NCBI GenBank assembly: GCA_044450785.1
Contig: JBIOJM010000115.1
Location: 1 to 26,913, forward strand
Direction of reading: 5' to 3'
DNA: 26,913 nucleotides
Source: JBIOJM01 sp044450785
GTDB taxonomy: Bacteria; Planctomycetota; Planctomycetia; Isosphaerales; Isosphaeraceae
The position numbers and the translations under genes were made by a program. Of the stretch, positions 1 to 8,042 are shown piece after piece; the first letter of the stretch is position 1; the number at the start of each line of letters is the position of its first letter. The notes beneath the pieces are model-generated. The model did no database searches, had not been told where the DNA came from, and was given only the letters and a program-made list of their open reading frames with translations.

Positions 1-2
1 GA

Positions 3-701
3 TCAGACCTGGGATCGGGCTCGCCTGCGCAACCCGTATCCGATCAATCCCATCGCGCCCAATCCGGCGATGGCCAGCGTCGAAGGCTCTGGAGTCGCAC
101 ACGCGAGATCTTGATATAAGTCGCCAACATGGCTGGCGGCCAAGAATTCGGCCCCGGACTGGTAATTCGTGTTCTTGTTGTATCCCGAGCCCATCCGGCT
201 AACCAGGAGATTGTAGGCCGTCTGCAAGCCGGAGGTGCTCGGGTCGGCCCAATTCACAGCGAATTTGTTGTCGATAATCGACCAGATGAGCAATTGAGTG
301 GCACCGCGGCCGTCCGCTGTCGATCCGGCATTCTCCAGGGCCCAGGCGACCCGGTTGGCGGCGTCGGTATAGTTGGATGTGGTCGAGAACGTCGGGGGCG
401 CTTCGGGATTCACCTTGTAGGTGTCGCCCAGGGCGTTGTCGTGAATCGTGTCGATGCAATACAACGCAATGAAAGACCCGTTCGATGTCCAGTTCGTGGC
501 TGTCTGAGGATCGGCATAAACATCGACATAGCCGCCGGAGCCGGTGTACGAAACGTACGCGGTCGGCGCATTTGACATCCCGTCGTACAAACCGATGTTA
601 TTGACGGAGAGGTCGGCTTTGACCTCACTCGTCAGAAGTAGCAAGAGACCCAGCGTCAGACCAAGGCGTGGCAAAACATCGAATCGGAATAATCTTTTCA
701 T
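3..701 (-). CDS. PEP-CTERM protein with thioester-like (YCID...TQ-IW) domain
   Basis: A secreted surface protein of 232 residues, complete because its TGA stop lies at 3-5. I start it at the ATG at 701: a GAGG sits 9 nt upstream, whereas the longer reading begins with an unsupported GTG at 716. Residues 1-30 form a signal peptide (MKRLF, then a Leu-rich core, ending near VKA-D). Cys82 lies in YCID and Gln136 in ATQLLIW, the signature of the Cys-Gln thioester domains of Gram-positive adhesins (TED/TQXA), with the same hydrophobic helix (NRVAWALENAG) between them. The C-terminus is a PEP-CTERM sorting signal: PEP at 204-206, a Gly/Leu/Ile-rich membrane segment and a final RRRAR. It is probably a substrate of the exosortase encoded at 10461-11522. 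The thioester bond is inferred from motif similarity only. It is a paralogue of the next gene at 1167-1856. Confidence 0.85.
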   Translation of the reverse strand: MKRLFRFDVLPRLGLTLGLLLLLTSEVKADLSVNNIGLYDGMSNAPTAYVSYTGSGGYVDVYADPQTATNWTSNGSFIALYCIDTIHDNALGDTYKVNPEAPPTFSTTSNYTDAANRVAWALENAGSTADGRGATQLLIWSIIDNKFAVNWADPSTSGLQTAYNLLVSRMGSGYNKNTNYQSGAEFLAASHVGDLYQDLACATPEPSTLAIAGLGAMGLIGYGLRRRARSQV

Positions 702-1166
702 GAATGTATACCTCACTGGGTGACACCACCCCTCGCTCCGGGCCTCCGGCGTCGGAGATCAAGTACGACCAAGAGTCAAGAGGAGCTTGCACACGGACTG
801 TATGGTAACTCACACTCAATACTCTATCAACTACCTGTTCCGAAAAATGCCTCCCGTTAGGTCGCAATGATTCAATTCAGTGACACGACGTGGTTTATGG
901 GAAACATTTGGCCTGACGCCGATGCCTGGTCTCTCCGATGCGCCCGGCAAAGCGCGTCTGGGCTGTCGTGAGGCAGGTCAAGCGCGCCTGGGGATCATAA
1001 GACCCTCGCCGGCAATCGCCGGCGAGGGTTGGTGACGCCCTCCTGGCGGGGGGGAGATGCCCGAAGGGTAGCGGAGGGGATCAAGGCAACCCCACGCCGG
1101 CCCTCCCCACAAAGGGGGGACGGGGGGTGGACCGCCCATTCGGGCCACGAGGTTGACGAGGTGGGC
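702..1166. other. Intergenic region between the two PEP-CTERM genes
   Basis: These 465 nt hold no credible gene. The part next to 702-880 is relatively AT-rich and must contain the leader of the downstream minus-strand gene. The middle contains a perfect 12-bp inverted repeat (1002-1029). From about 1040 to 1135 the plus strand is G-rich, with long G runs (for example around 1045-1050 and 1117-1130), which could be a low-complexity or repeat-derived stretch. I see no convincing promoter. Confidence 0.6.
1002..1029. repeat. Perfect 12-bp inverted repeat (hairpin)
   Basis: The arms ACCCTCGCCGGC (1002-1013) and GCCGGCGAGGGT (1018-1029) are exact reverse complements around a 4-nt loop. The hairpin lies 138 nt beyond the stop of the minus-strand gene at 1167 and has no T-tract on either side. 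It could end transcription of that gene in a factor-assisted way, or be a dispersed palindromic repeat. Sequence alone does not decide. Confidence 0.65.
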
Positions 1167-1856
1167 TCAGGCGCCCTGAGCCTTGCGTCGCCGCCAGCCG
1201 TAGCCGAGAAAGCCTAGAATACTCAGCCCGGCTATCGACAGGGACGAGGGTTCTGGCACCACGCTGGTGACCAGAGATTGGTAGATCGTGCTCGAACCAG
1301 CCACAGCCGGGCTCAACCAAGAGACTGAGCTAAGCGAGGCGGACTGGCCGGCTGCAGCCGCCACGATGGCGTTGTAGTCGGAAATAAGAGTCGCCGAATT
1401 TGAGGCGTCCACGGAAAACTTATTCCCGTAGATCGCTTTCCAGATCGCAGCCTGGAGCGCTTCCTGCTTCACATCGTCTCCGATTGCCGCATTGGCGTAC
1501 TGGCCCAACATCCAGGCGACCTGGCCCGCGTTGGTCGTGACCGCGGTCCCGTTTTCTGTTGTTGTCTGGACGCCGTTGAAGGTCACGGTCGTGTTGTTGT
1601 ACGTCGCGGGGACGGGGATGTCATCCTTGATGTCGGTGCAATAAACCCATGGCAGGGATATGCCGTTGAGCGTCGAGGGGTCAATGCTCCCCGCTCCGCC
1701 CGGTTTGTAATCTGTCCCTTCGAACGTGTAATTGAAGCTGGTAAAGTCGCCGCCCAGGACGAGTACATCGGCGTGGGCCCGATTCTCGCAAGCCAGACCT
1801 GCGAGCAAACCGAGCGCCGCAACCGCCGACCAGAGCTTGAATCTGCCAATTCTCAT
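1167..1856 (-). CDS. PEP-CTERM protein with thioester-like (YCTD...LQAAIW) domain
   Basis: A secreted surface protein of 229 residues. The ATG at 1856 is preceded by GAGG at about 6 nt. Residues 1-29 form a signal peptide (MRIGRFKLW, hydrophobic core, AHA-D). The only Cys in the mature chain is Cys73 in YCTD, and Gln135 lies in ALQAAIWKAIYG. The pair matches the Cys and Gln that form the internal thioester in TED/TQXA adhesin domains, and the 62-residue spacing is close to the 54 residues of the paralogue at 3-701. The C-terminus is a PEP-CTERM signal: VPEPSS at 200-205, a hydrophobic segment and RRRK. Sorting by the exosortase at 10461-11522 is inferred from the genome context. That it covalently binds a host, prey or matrix amine is speculation from the domain class. 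Confidence 0.87.
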   Translation of the reverse strand: MRIGRFKLWSAVAALGLLAGLACENRAHADVLVLGGDFTSFNYTFEGTDYKPGGAGSIDPSTLNGISLPWVYCTDIKDDIPVPATYNNTTVTFNGVQTTTENGTAVTTNAGQVAWMLGQYANAAIGDDVKQEALQAAIWKAIYGNKFSVDASNSATLISDYNAIVAAAAGQSASLSSVSWLSPAVAGSSTIYQSLVTSVVPEPSSLSIAGLSILGFLGYGWRRRKAQGA

Positions 1857-2127
1857 GATGAACCTCGAAGAGAGAAAAATGAGGGTGAGCCTACGTGGCT
1901 CACCTCCGCCCTCTGGGCATCATCCACTTGGTCCATGATGAGTGTTCATGGATTTTGGCGGATCGATGCCGATGTTTCCGACTGACGTCCTTTTCGAGCT
2001 GGGCGATCATTGATCGGGAGGGGTCACCTCGCTTTCTTGATGGGATTCCTCCGTCTCCGGCTGCCAGACTGGTGCCGGCGGAAGATTCCCGCCGAACTGA
2101 CTGGCGAGTCGGACGGAGCGGAGAGTC

Positions 2128-5100
2128 TCAGCGGAGGACCATTTCCTGGCAAAGTCTGCGATATGACTCCCGCTCCAGGGGGTCGACGGTCTGTTCTTTC
2201 AGGCCCAAGGCCTCCGACCGCTCGAGCGCCTTGCGTGCGTCCGCGTGGGCGTTGGTCATGTGGAATGCTCGCGCCAGATGGAAATAGCGAACGGGTTTGT
2301 CGGGTTCTGAGCTCACCGCATCGCGGATGTCTTGGAGGGCCTTGTCGCCTTGACTCAACTGCATCAGGACGACGGCCCTTGTATCGAGCAGGGCCGGGTT
2401 GCGTCCCGCGATGTCGATGGCCCGGTCGACGAGTGTGAGGGCCTCCTTGGACTTGTGGTCGCGCAGGGCCAGTTGCCAGGCGAGGTTGTTGAGGACCTCG
2501 ACGTTATCCTGGTTCGCCCCCAGCAACCGGCGGTAGATCGCCTCGGCTTCGGCGTAGTTCCCCTGCCGGGTGCACAGGGTGGCCAGCTTCGTCCTCAAGA
2601 CGACGTCGTCGGGCTTCTTATGGACCATCTCCCGGAGCCAGGCTTCCACTTTGCGGCGCTGGGGTTCGCTGGCCGACTTGGCCTCGTAGATCGCCAGGCT
2701 GGTCAGAGTCACCGCCTCGGGGCGGCACGTCTTCATCGCCAGCTCGCAAAGGCCGAGGGCCTCCTGTGGCCGATCTTGCCGCGTCAGGAATTCGACCAGG
2801 GCCAGAATTCGCTCTGGCTCGTTGGGGTTCCGGGCCACGTAGGCCCGGTAAGCCGGCTCGGCCTCCTTCAGCAGGCCAAAGCGCTCAAGAAGGAAGGCCC
2901 CGCGCCCCACCAGGTCCGGGTTCTGGTCGAGATGGTTCCGGATCAAAGCGGGGAGATCGAGAGCCCGGTTGCGCGCCTTGAGCAGGCTGGCTTCCAACTC
3001 CAGCGCCGCCCCGGGCTGTACCAGGAGCTTGAGCGTTTGGAGCCAACGTTCGGCCTCGTCGAGCTCGCCGAGCCTGATCATCAGGTTCACATAAAAGGCC
3101 AGGTGCCGCGGCTGCCGGGGCCGGTTTTCCAGGATCTTGAGCATCTCGGCCCGGCACTTCGGCCAGTCGCGCTCGACCGAGTAGAGCATAGCCAGAAGGA
3201 ACTGCTCGCGTGGGGCGAGCCCGCGCGTTCGGTCCATCGACTCGAGAGCCTGGATCGACTCCTTGCGGCGGCTGTACCGCATGGAAAGCAGGACCGCCCG
3301 CATTCGTTGCTCGTCGAGGTCATTGGGGTCGGACTTGAGGTTCTCCTCGACGAGACCCAGCGTCTGCTCGACCTGCTCCGGCTTGACTCCGCTCGCGAAG
3401 CCCAGCATGTATTGAGCGCGCCTGGCCCAGGCCATGTCGGCCTTGGACGCGCCGATGGCCGGTTTGAGCAACTCGGCCACCAGGGGCCCGGCTTGGTCGG
3501 GGCGGTTCTGGTCGAGGAAGAAGTTCGCTGCCAGCCGCAGGGTCGCCGCGTCGCCCGGCCTGGCCTTGAGGGCCTTGCCCAAAAACGATTCTGCCTCGTT
3601 CACCTCGCCGGCGGACCACAGACACTGAGCGAGCGTCAAGGCCGAGCCTTCCGGGGGAAGTGCCTTCTTGGCAGCGGCCACTGCTTCCCTGGCAGCTTTG
3701 GTCTGGTTCGTGCTGGCCAAGTACGCGACCCACGACCGCCATGTCTCCGGGACAGAGGGGGCCAGGTCGAGGGCCTGACGAAATTCCTTACCGGCCTCCT
3801 CTTCGTTCCCCGAGCTCCACAGCATCCGTCCCAGGTTGAGGTGGTCGGTGTACCTGGTCGACCTGGCCGGAATGACCTGGCGCGCCAGGGCAAGCCCACG
3901 CTCGTAGTCCTTGTTGCGGATCGCGTTGAAGGCGGTCGCGATTGTCAAGTCCGCGGCCGGAATACCCCGATCGCGGAGACTCGCCACCAGCCGGTCGATG
4001 TCGTCGAAACGGTTTCGGTCGCTCAACAGGCCCGCCAACCGTCGTACGATCGCGGGTTGCGAATTGCCCAGATCGATGGCCCGCTGGTAGGAAGCGATGG
4101 CATCGTCGTGGCGCGAATCGAATTCGGCGATCTCGGCTTGAAGCAGCGGGCCCCCCCACCAATCCGGGCGCCGTTCGGCGATTTCGGAGGCCAGCGCACG
4201 GATGACATCGAGGTCGGCGCGAATCGCATTCGGGGCTTCGTTTCCGCCGCGACGGGCCTGGTCGATCGAACAGACCGCTTGTCCGAACCGCCAGAAGGTC
4301 CCTTGCTCTCCTTCCACTTTACGCATCCTGCGCACGAGATCCGAGGCATCGGCGTGGTCGGCCGCCTCCATGGCCAGGTCGAAGAGCCCAAGCAACACCC
4401 GCAGGTTATTGGGCTGAAGCACCGCCAGCTCGCGCCAGTACTGTCGGGCCAAAGGCAGCTCGCGGAGCCGGATTTCGGTCCTGGCAAGCTGATCAAGGAA
4501 GGCGAGCTGGTCGGCCGCCGGAATTTTGTTGCGAGTCTCGGCCAGTTTCGCCACCACGACGCTGGCCTCGTCGCCCCCTTGCAGCCCCCGTGAGTCCAGG
4601 CGAGCCAGTTGAATGTCGGGGCTTGGTCCCAGGTCCTTCTCAGCCTGGTCGAGAATCTGAAGGGCCAGCGGGCCCTTGCCTTGTCTCTGGGTGAGCCTGG
4701 CCAGGGCGAGCCGATACGGGAGGTTGCGGGGATCCTTGGCCTGAGCCGAGGCCAGGAGCGACCGGGCGTCTTCCTGGTGGTTCTGGGCGGCCAGCATGTC
4801 GACGCGAAGGAAGGTCAGCGCCTCAACATCCTGGGGGCGAGCCTTCTCGGTCTGAAGCAACCGCTGCTCGATTTCCCGCCAGTCACGCCGGTCACCGGGT
4901 TGGCGAAGCGTCTTCTGAATCAACAGTCGGACGATCTCAAGCGTCAACTCGGGCTGGCGTTCCGCCAGCGGCAAGAGAATCACCAGGGCCTGGTCAAGCT
5001 TGCCTGATTGGGCCAGGGCCCGCGCCAGCTCGACACGGGCCGATCCCGAGCTCTGCTCGCTTTCCGCGGCCTGTCGGAGCGCATCGAGCCGCTGCTCGTC

Positions 5101-6330
5101 GGAACCCTGCCGTTTGTAGCAGTCGGCCAGCATGAGGTTGAGCTGGGAGGTCATTCCTGAATCGGATTTCAACACCGCCCTTGCCATCTCGAGTTTGGGA
5201 ATCGCCTCGGCCCACTTTTGCTGCTGAAACAGGATCCGGGCTTCCAGATATCGGACACTGGTGTCGCCCAACCCGGCGTTCCGAAGGAGGGCGATGTAGT
5301 CGCCGGCCTGATCCTTCCCTTCGATCTTGCCCTGGATGATCAGGTCCTCGGCAAGGAGGAAAGCGAGATCGACCGAGGGCCTGGCCTCATACGCTTGTCG
5401 CAGGACCTTCTCGGCTCGGTCGGTGTGCTGTTCGCGCAGCTCCAGGCCGGCCAGGCGGATGGCGAAGGCGGCGTTCTTGGGATCGAGCTTCCAACCCTTC
5501 TCGAAGTAAACCCGCGCCGCGGCTGCGTCCGGTTTCTGCTCGCTGGCGATGGCCGCGGTGAACAGCACTTCGGGATCGTCGGGGGCGAGCTTCAGGGCTT
5601 CTTGAAGGTCGCTTGCGTCGGGGGGTGGCAAGAACTCCGCGAAGTATCGCCAGCGGTAGACATAAGCCTGACCCACCTTGGGGTTGTTCGCGACCATCTC
5701 CTTGATCGTGCCGTCGCCGGCTACGTTCCGGCGCAGATCGTTCCGGCGCAGCCGCGCCAGCCGATCGTAGCACGAGACCCGGCTCGGATCATGTTCGAGC
5801 GCCTGGACGAACCATTTCTCGGCCTCCTCGAACCGAGTCAGCCCGCGGTCACATTGACCCAGCAGGTCCTCCAGCTCCGCCAGCTCGACCTTCGCCGGTT
5901 GGCCTTGGGAATCCTTGGGGAGCTGCTCGAGCAGGATGTCGAGGTGGCGTTCGGCGTCGTTGTACCGCTTGAGCTCCAAAGCCAGATCGGCGCACCGACG
6001 TTCGAGTTTCAAGTCATCTGGATTGTACCGAAGGGCTTGCTCCTGGACCAGGAAGACCCGCTCCCGCCGCCGGCCTTCCGAGTCCCGCCGATCCACGACC
6101 CGGGCGTACCACACCCAGGTGGGCCCATCGTCGCGATTGATACTCAGGTACTGGCTGAGCGTTTCCTCGGCTTTGTCCAGTTTATTGCCGGCCTCGGCGC
6201 GGCGAGCACGGTCCAGCAAGACCGACGCGTTCCGCCGGATCTGGGTCTCGTGCACGAGGTGCATGCCCCCGCCGAACACGGTCACGACCGCGAGCAGGAT
6301 CGCCAGGAAAACCAGGTTGAGGCTTCTCAT
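2128..6330 (-). CDS. Giant TPR-repeat protein of the exosortase/EPS locus
   Basis: A protein of 1400 residues. I place the start at the ATG at 6330, 14 nt after the stop of the sugar transferase gene, because the hydrophobic segment MRSLNLVFLAILLAVVTVFGG then forms a natural N-terminus; the frame stays open upstream to 6516, but that stretch overlaps the sugar transferase gene. There is no strong Shine-Dalgarno, so translational coupling is likely. One N-terminal membrane segment (about 5-25) is followed by tetratricopeptide-like helical pairs to the C-terminus, with recurrent motifs such as A-LAR-LA-G and P-N-EVLNNLAW. Very long TPR proteins are a known part of PEP-CTERM/exopolysaccharide loci (the PrsT-type lipoprotein in proteobacteria). 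This one lacks an obvious lipobox Cys and seems membrane-anchored, facing the periplasm. A scaffold role in polymer assembly or export is inferred. Confidence 0.88.
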   Translation of the reverse strand: MRSLNLVFLAILLAVVTVFGGGMHLVHETQIRRNASVLLDRARRAEAGNKLDKAEETLSQYLSINRDDGPTWVWYARVVDRRDSEGRRRERVFLVQEQALRYNPDDLKLERRCADLALELKRYNDAERHLDILLEQLPKDSQGQPAKVELAELEDLLGQCDRGLTRFEEAEKWFVQALEHDPSRVSCYDRLARLRRNDLRRNVAGDGTIKEMVANNPKVGQAYVYRWRYFAEFLPPPDASDLQEALKLAPDDPEVLFTAAIASEQKPDAAAARVYFEKGWKLDPKNAAFAIRLAGLELREQHTDRAEKVLRQAYEARPSVDLAFLLAEDLIIQGKIEGKDQAGDYIALLRNAGLGDTSVRYLEARILFQQQKWAEAIPKLEMARAVLKSDSGMTSQLNLMLADCYKRQGSDEQRLDALRQAAESEQSSGSARVELARALAQSGKLDQALVILLPLAERQPELTLEIVRLLIQKTLRQPGDRRDWREIEQRLLQTEKARPQDVEALTFLRVDMLAAQNHQEDARSLLASAQAKDPRNLPYRLALARLTQRQGKGPLALQILDQAEKDLGPSPDIQLARLDSRGLQGGDEASVVVAKLAETRNKIPAADQLAFLDQLARTEIRLRELPLARQYWRELAVLQPNNLRVLLGLFDLAMEAADHADASDLVRRMRKVEGEQGTFWRFGQAVCSIDQARRGGNEAPNAIRADLDVIRALASEIAERRPDWWGGPLLQAEIAEFDSRHDDAIASYQRAIDLGNSQPAIVRRLAGLLSDRNRFDDIDRLVASLRDRGIPAADLTIATAFNAIRNKDYERGLALARQVIPARSTRYTDHLNLGRMLWSSGNEEEAGKEFRQALDLAPSVPETWRSWVAYLASTNQTKAAREAVAAAKKALPPEGSALTLAQCLWSAGEVNEAESFLGKALKARPGDAATLRLAANFFLDQNRPDQAGPLVAELLKPAIGASKADMAWARRAQYMLGFASGVKPEQVEQTLGLVEENLKSDPNDLDEQRMRAVLLSMRYSRRKESIQALESMDRTRGLAPREQFLLAMLYSVERDWPKCRAEMLKILENRPRQPRHLAFYVNLMIRLGELDEAERWLQTLKLLVQPGAALELEASLLKARNRALDLPALIRNHLDQNPDLVGRGAFLLERFGLLKEAEPAYRAYVARNPNEPERILALVEFLTRQDRPQEALGLCELAMKTCRPEAVTLTSLAIYEAKSASEPQRRKVEAWLREMVHKKPDDVVLRTKLATLCTRQGNYAEAEAIYRRLLGANQDNVEVLNNLAWQLALRDHKSKEALTLVDRAIDIAGRNPALLDTRAVVLMQLSQGDKALQDIRDAVSSEPDKPVRYFHLARAFHMTNAHADARKALERSEALGLKEQTVDPLERESYRRLCQEMVLR

Positions 6331-6344
6331 GAGTGAGTCGGCAG

Positions 6345-7127
6345 TCAGCTCGGGTTCGTGAGGAGGGATTCGCAGACGCGGTCGGCGTTCGGATCGGGGA
6401 GTTGCAAGATTCGACCGATCAAGCTGAACGGGACACCCAGACACTTGAGGACCGTGCCGGCCATCACGCGGACGTCGAGCCAGAAACTCATCCGTTCCAC
6501 GTAACAAAGGTCGCAATTCAGCTTGCGGCTGACGCTGGAAAGGTCCGTGTCGGGAGGCTGCTGAACCTGGGCCAACCCGGTCACGCCCGGCCGCACCGTC
6601 AACCGCTGGCGGTAGTTGGGTAGGGCGCGCTCGAGCTGATCGAGAAATTCTGGGCGTTCGGGCCTGGGCCCGACCAGGCTCATCTCTCCCTTCAAGACGT
6701 TGATCAACTGGGGAAGCTCATCCACATGGGTCCAACGCAGCCACCATCCGATCGGGGTGACCCGATGATCGCCGGGGACGCACCATCTCGCGACGCCGTC
6801 TCGTTCGCTGTCCTCGTACATCGTCCGGAGCTTGTAGATCGTGAAGACCTTCCCCCGAAGTCCAAGCCGCTTCTGCGTATAGGTCAAAGAACCTCGTGAG
6901 CTCAACCTCACCAGGATGAGGCCGAGGATGCTGATCGGGGCCGTGAAAAAGAGGATGACCAAGGCCAGCGCGAAATCGAGCCACCGCTTGGTCGATTCAT
7001 AACTGCTGTTCCGAACCGAGGGCATCGTGGCAGCCTCGTCGATCTCGGGATGATTTCCCTTGATCGTGCTGGCCCAGTTCGGGGATGTCGTGGCGACCTC
7101 GCCAATCGCGGGATTTGCAGTGCTCAT
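6345..7127 (-). CDS. Sugar transferase (monotopic phosphoglycosyl transferase)
   Basis: A 260-residue enzyme of the bacterial sugar transferase family, which moves a sugar-1-phosphate from a nucleotide sugar to undecaprenyl phosphate to start an exopolysaccharide repeat unit. The ATG at 7127 has AAGGA about 9 nt upstream. After a polar N-terminus (1-45) comes one hydrophobic re-entrant or membrane helix (about 49-74). Family motifs follow: YKLRTM (98-103), the catalytic Asp136-Glu137 in DELPQL, GPRPERPEF (153-161) and RPGVTGLAQV (179-188). It is the short form, without the N-terminal multi-helix and CoA-binding-like domains of WcaJ-type enzymes. The TPR gene follows 14 nt downstream. The 268 nt upstream, before epsI, contain a palindromic element, so this gene may have a promoter of its own. 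The sugar substrate cannot be told. Confidence 0.93.
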   Translation of the reverse strand: MSTANPAIGEVATTSPNWASTIKGNHPEIDEAATMPSVRNSSYESTKRWLDFALALVILFFTAPISILGLILVRLSSRGSLTYTQKRLGLRGKVFTIYKLRTMYEDSERDGVARWCVPGDHRVTPIGWWLRWTHVDELPQLINVLKGEMSLVGPRPERPEFLDQLERALPNYRQRLTVRPGVTGLAQVQQPPDTDLSSVSRKLNCDLCYVERMSFWLDVRVMAGTVLKCLGVPFSLIGRILQLPDPNADRVCESLLTNPS

Positions 7128-7353
7128 GCAAACAATCCTTATGGGTTCTCACTCTGTAAGACCGGTAAAGTTCCTGCGTCGGATCACCGAATCCGAAAAG
7201 TTCGAATCCATTCGAGATGATTCGGCTGAACGCCCGCGAGCAGGCCATTCACCGAATCCAGGTTGAAGCCATTCGAGTAGGGACACGTTCATTCAAAGGA
7301 GTGCAGCCAGTGGCAACCAACTGAAACGTCACGCGACGGAGCCCGACGCGAGG

Positions 7354-7399
7354 GTAGGTCAGCCTTTTCAGGCTGACGTCAGGCTAAAGCCTGAACTAC
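7354..7399. repeat. REP-like 46-bp near-palindrome at the end of epsI
   Basis: The element is a near-perfect palindrome centred on GACGTC (7375-7380). It can also fold into two hairpins: GTCAGCCT/AGGCTGAC (7358-7365 with 7370-7377) and TCAGGCT/AGCCTGA (7379-7385 with 7388-7394). Its right end covers the epsI stop codon at 7396-7398. The shape is typical of repetitive extragenic palindromes, and a fragment of a REP-associated transposase lies at 20600-20725. Copy number in the genome is unknown from this window. It may also act as a terminator or RNA stabiliser after epsI. Confidence 0.65.
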
Positions 7400-8037
7400 T
7401 TGGGGACGGAAAACACCAACCTGTCGAGCTCGGGCAGGAAAACACTCAAGAAGTCGTTGCAAGGGTCGGCTCCAGGATCGACGACGAGCCCCGCGGTCTC
7501 CCGGACGACGTAGAGTTTGCAGAGCGCCGGTGCAGCCGCAAATTTCCAGCGCGGCTCATCGGGCGCCGACCACCCTTTCGAGGCGTTCCAAGCCCAGAAA
7601 ATCCGCAAGACAGACGGACTCGTCCCCGCCCGCGTTGCCAGCATGGTCCGGAATTCCGCCGGTTGGTCGTCGGGGCCGTCCCGGCGCTGGAAGGCAGAGG
7701 GGGCGTCCAAGGCATAACCGGTGCCCCGGTAGCAGACATCAGGAGGATGGGTGGAGATTTTTCCGGGGAGGCCGCCGAGCAGTATGACCGAGACGGAAAC
7801 CCCGCGGCTCGGGTTCGAGTACACCCTGGCGAGGCAAGCCACGGCGCCGGCCATGGCTCGATCTTCGGGAGGCACCTCGAACGCCGTTCCCTTCCAGTCG
7901 CCGATGACCATGGGTATGGATTCAAACCGCGCGCCCAGCGCGGTCAGCGCGGGAGACGGGCCCCAGCGATTGGTCCAGGCCCCGTGGACGAGCCCGGCTC
8001 CGACGATCAGGATCACGGCGGCGGAGATGCGAATCAT
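7396..8037 (-). CDS. epsI: EpsI family protein (exosortase-associated)
   Basis: A 213-residue protein of the EpsI/DUF3485 family, which accompanies or is fused to exosortases in exopolysaccharide/PEP-CTERM loci; its biochemical function is not established. The ATG at 8037 lies 5 nt after the stop of the tyrosine autokinase gene, so the two are translationally coupled. An N-terminal hydrophobic segment (about 3-20) would anchor it or direct export. The family hallmarks are IGDWKG (45-50), HPPDVCYRGTGY (97-108, with the conserved Cys102) and RIFWAW (145-150). Here it is a separate gene, split from the exosortase by the autokinase gene. A REP-like palindrome begins directly at its end. Confidence 0.88.
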   Translation of the reverse strand: MIRISAAVILIVGAGLVHGAWTNRWGPSPALTALGARFESIPMVIGDWKGTAFEVPPEDRAMAGAVACLARVYSNPSRGVSVSVILLGGLPGKISTHPPDVCYRGTGYALDAPSAFQRRDGPDDQPAEFRTMLATRAGTSPSVLRIFWAWNASKGWSAPDEPRWKFAAAPALCKLYVVRETAGLVVDPGADPCNDFLSVFLPELDRLVFSVPK

Positions 8038-8042
8038 GGCGA

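Noticed and set aside
1040..1135. Possible G-quadruplex in the G-rich stretch
   Set aside because: G runs are present, but the arrangement and loops are irregular and composition alone does not support a function.
2332..4593. Long plus-strand open frame (753 codons) opposite the TPR gene, with another at 5218-6336
   Set aside because: Both are antisense to an intact TPR protein in G+C-rich sequence, where stop codons are rare. The encoded text has no domain, and the TPR frame shows clear repeats.
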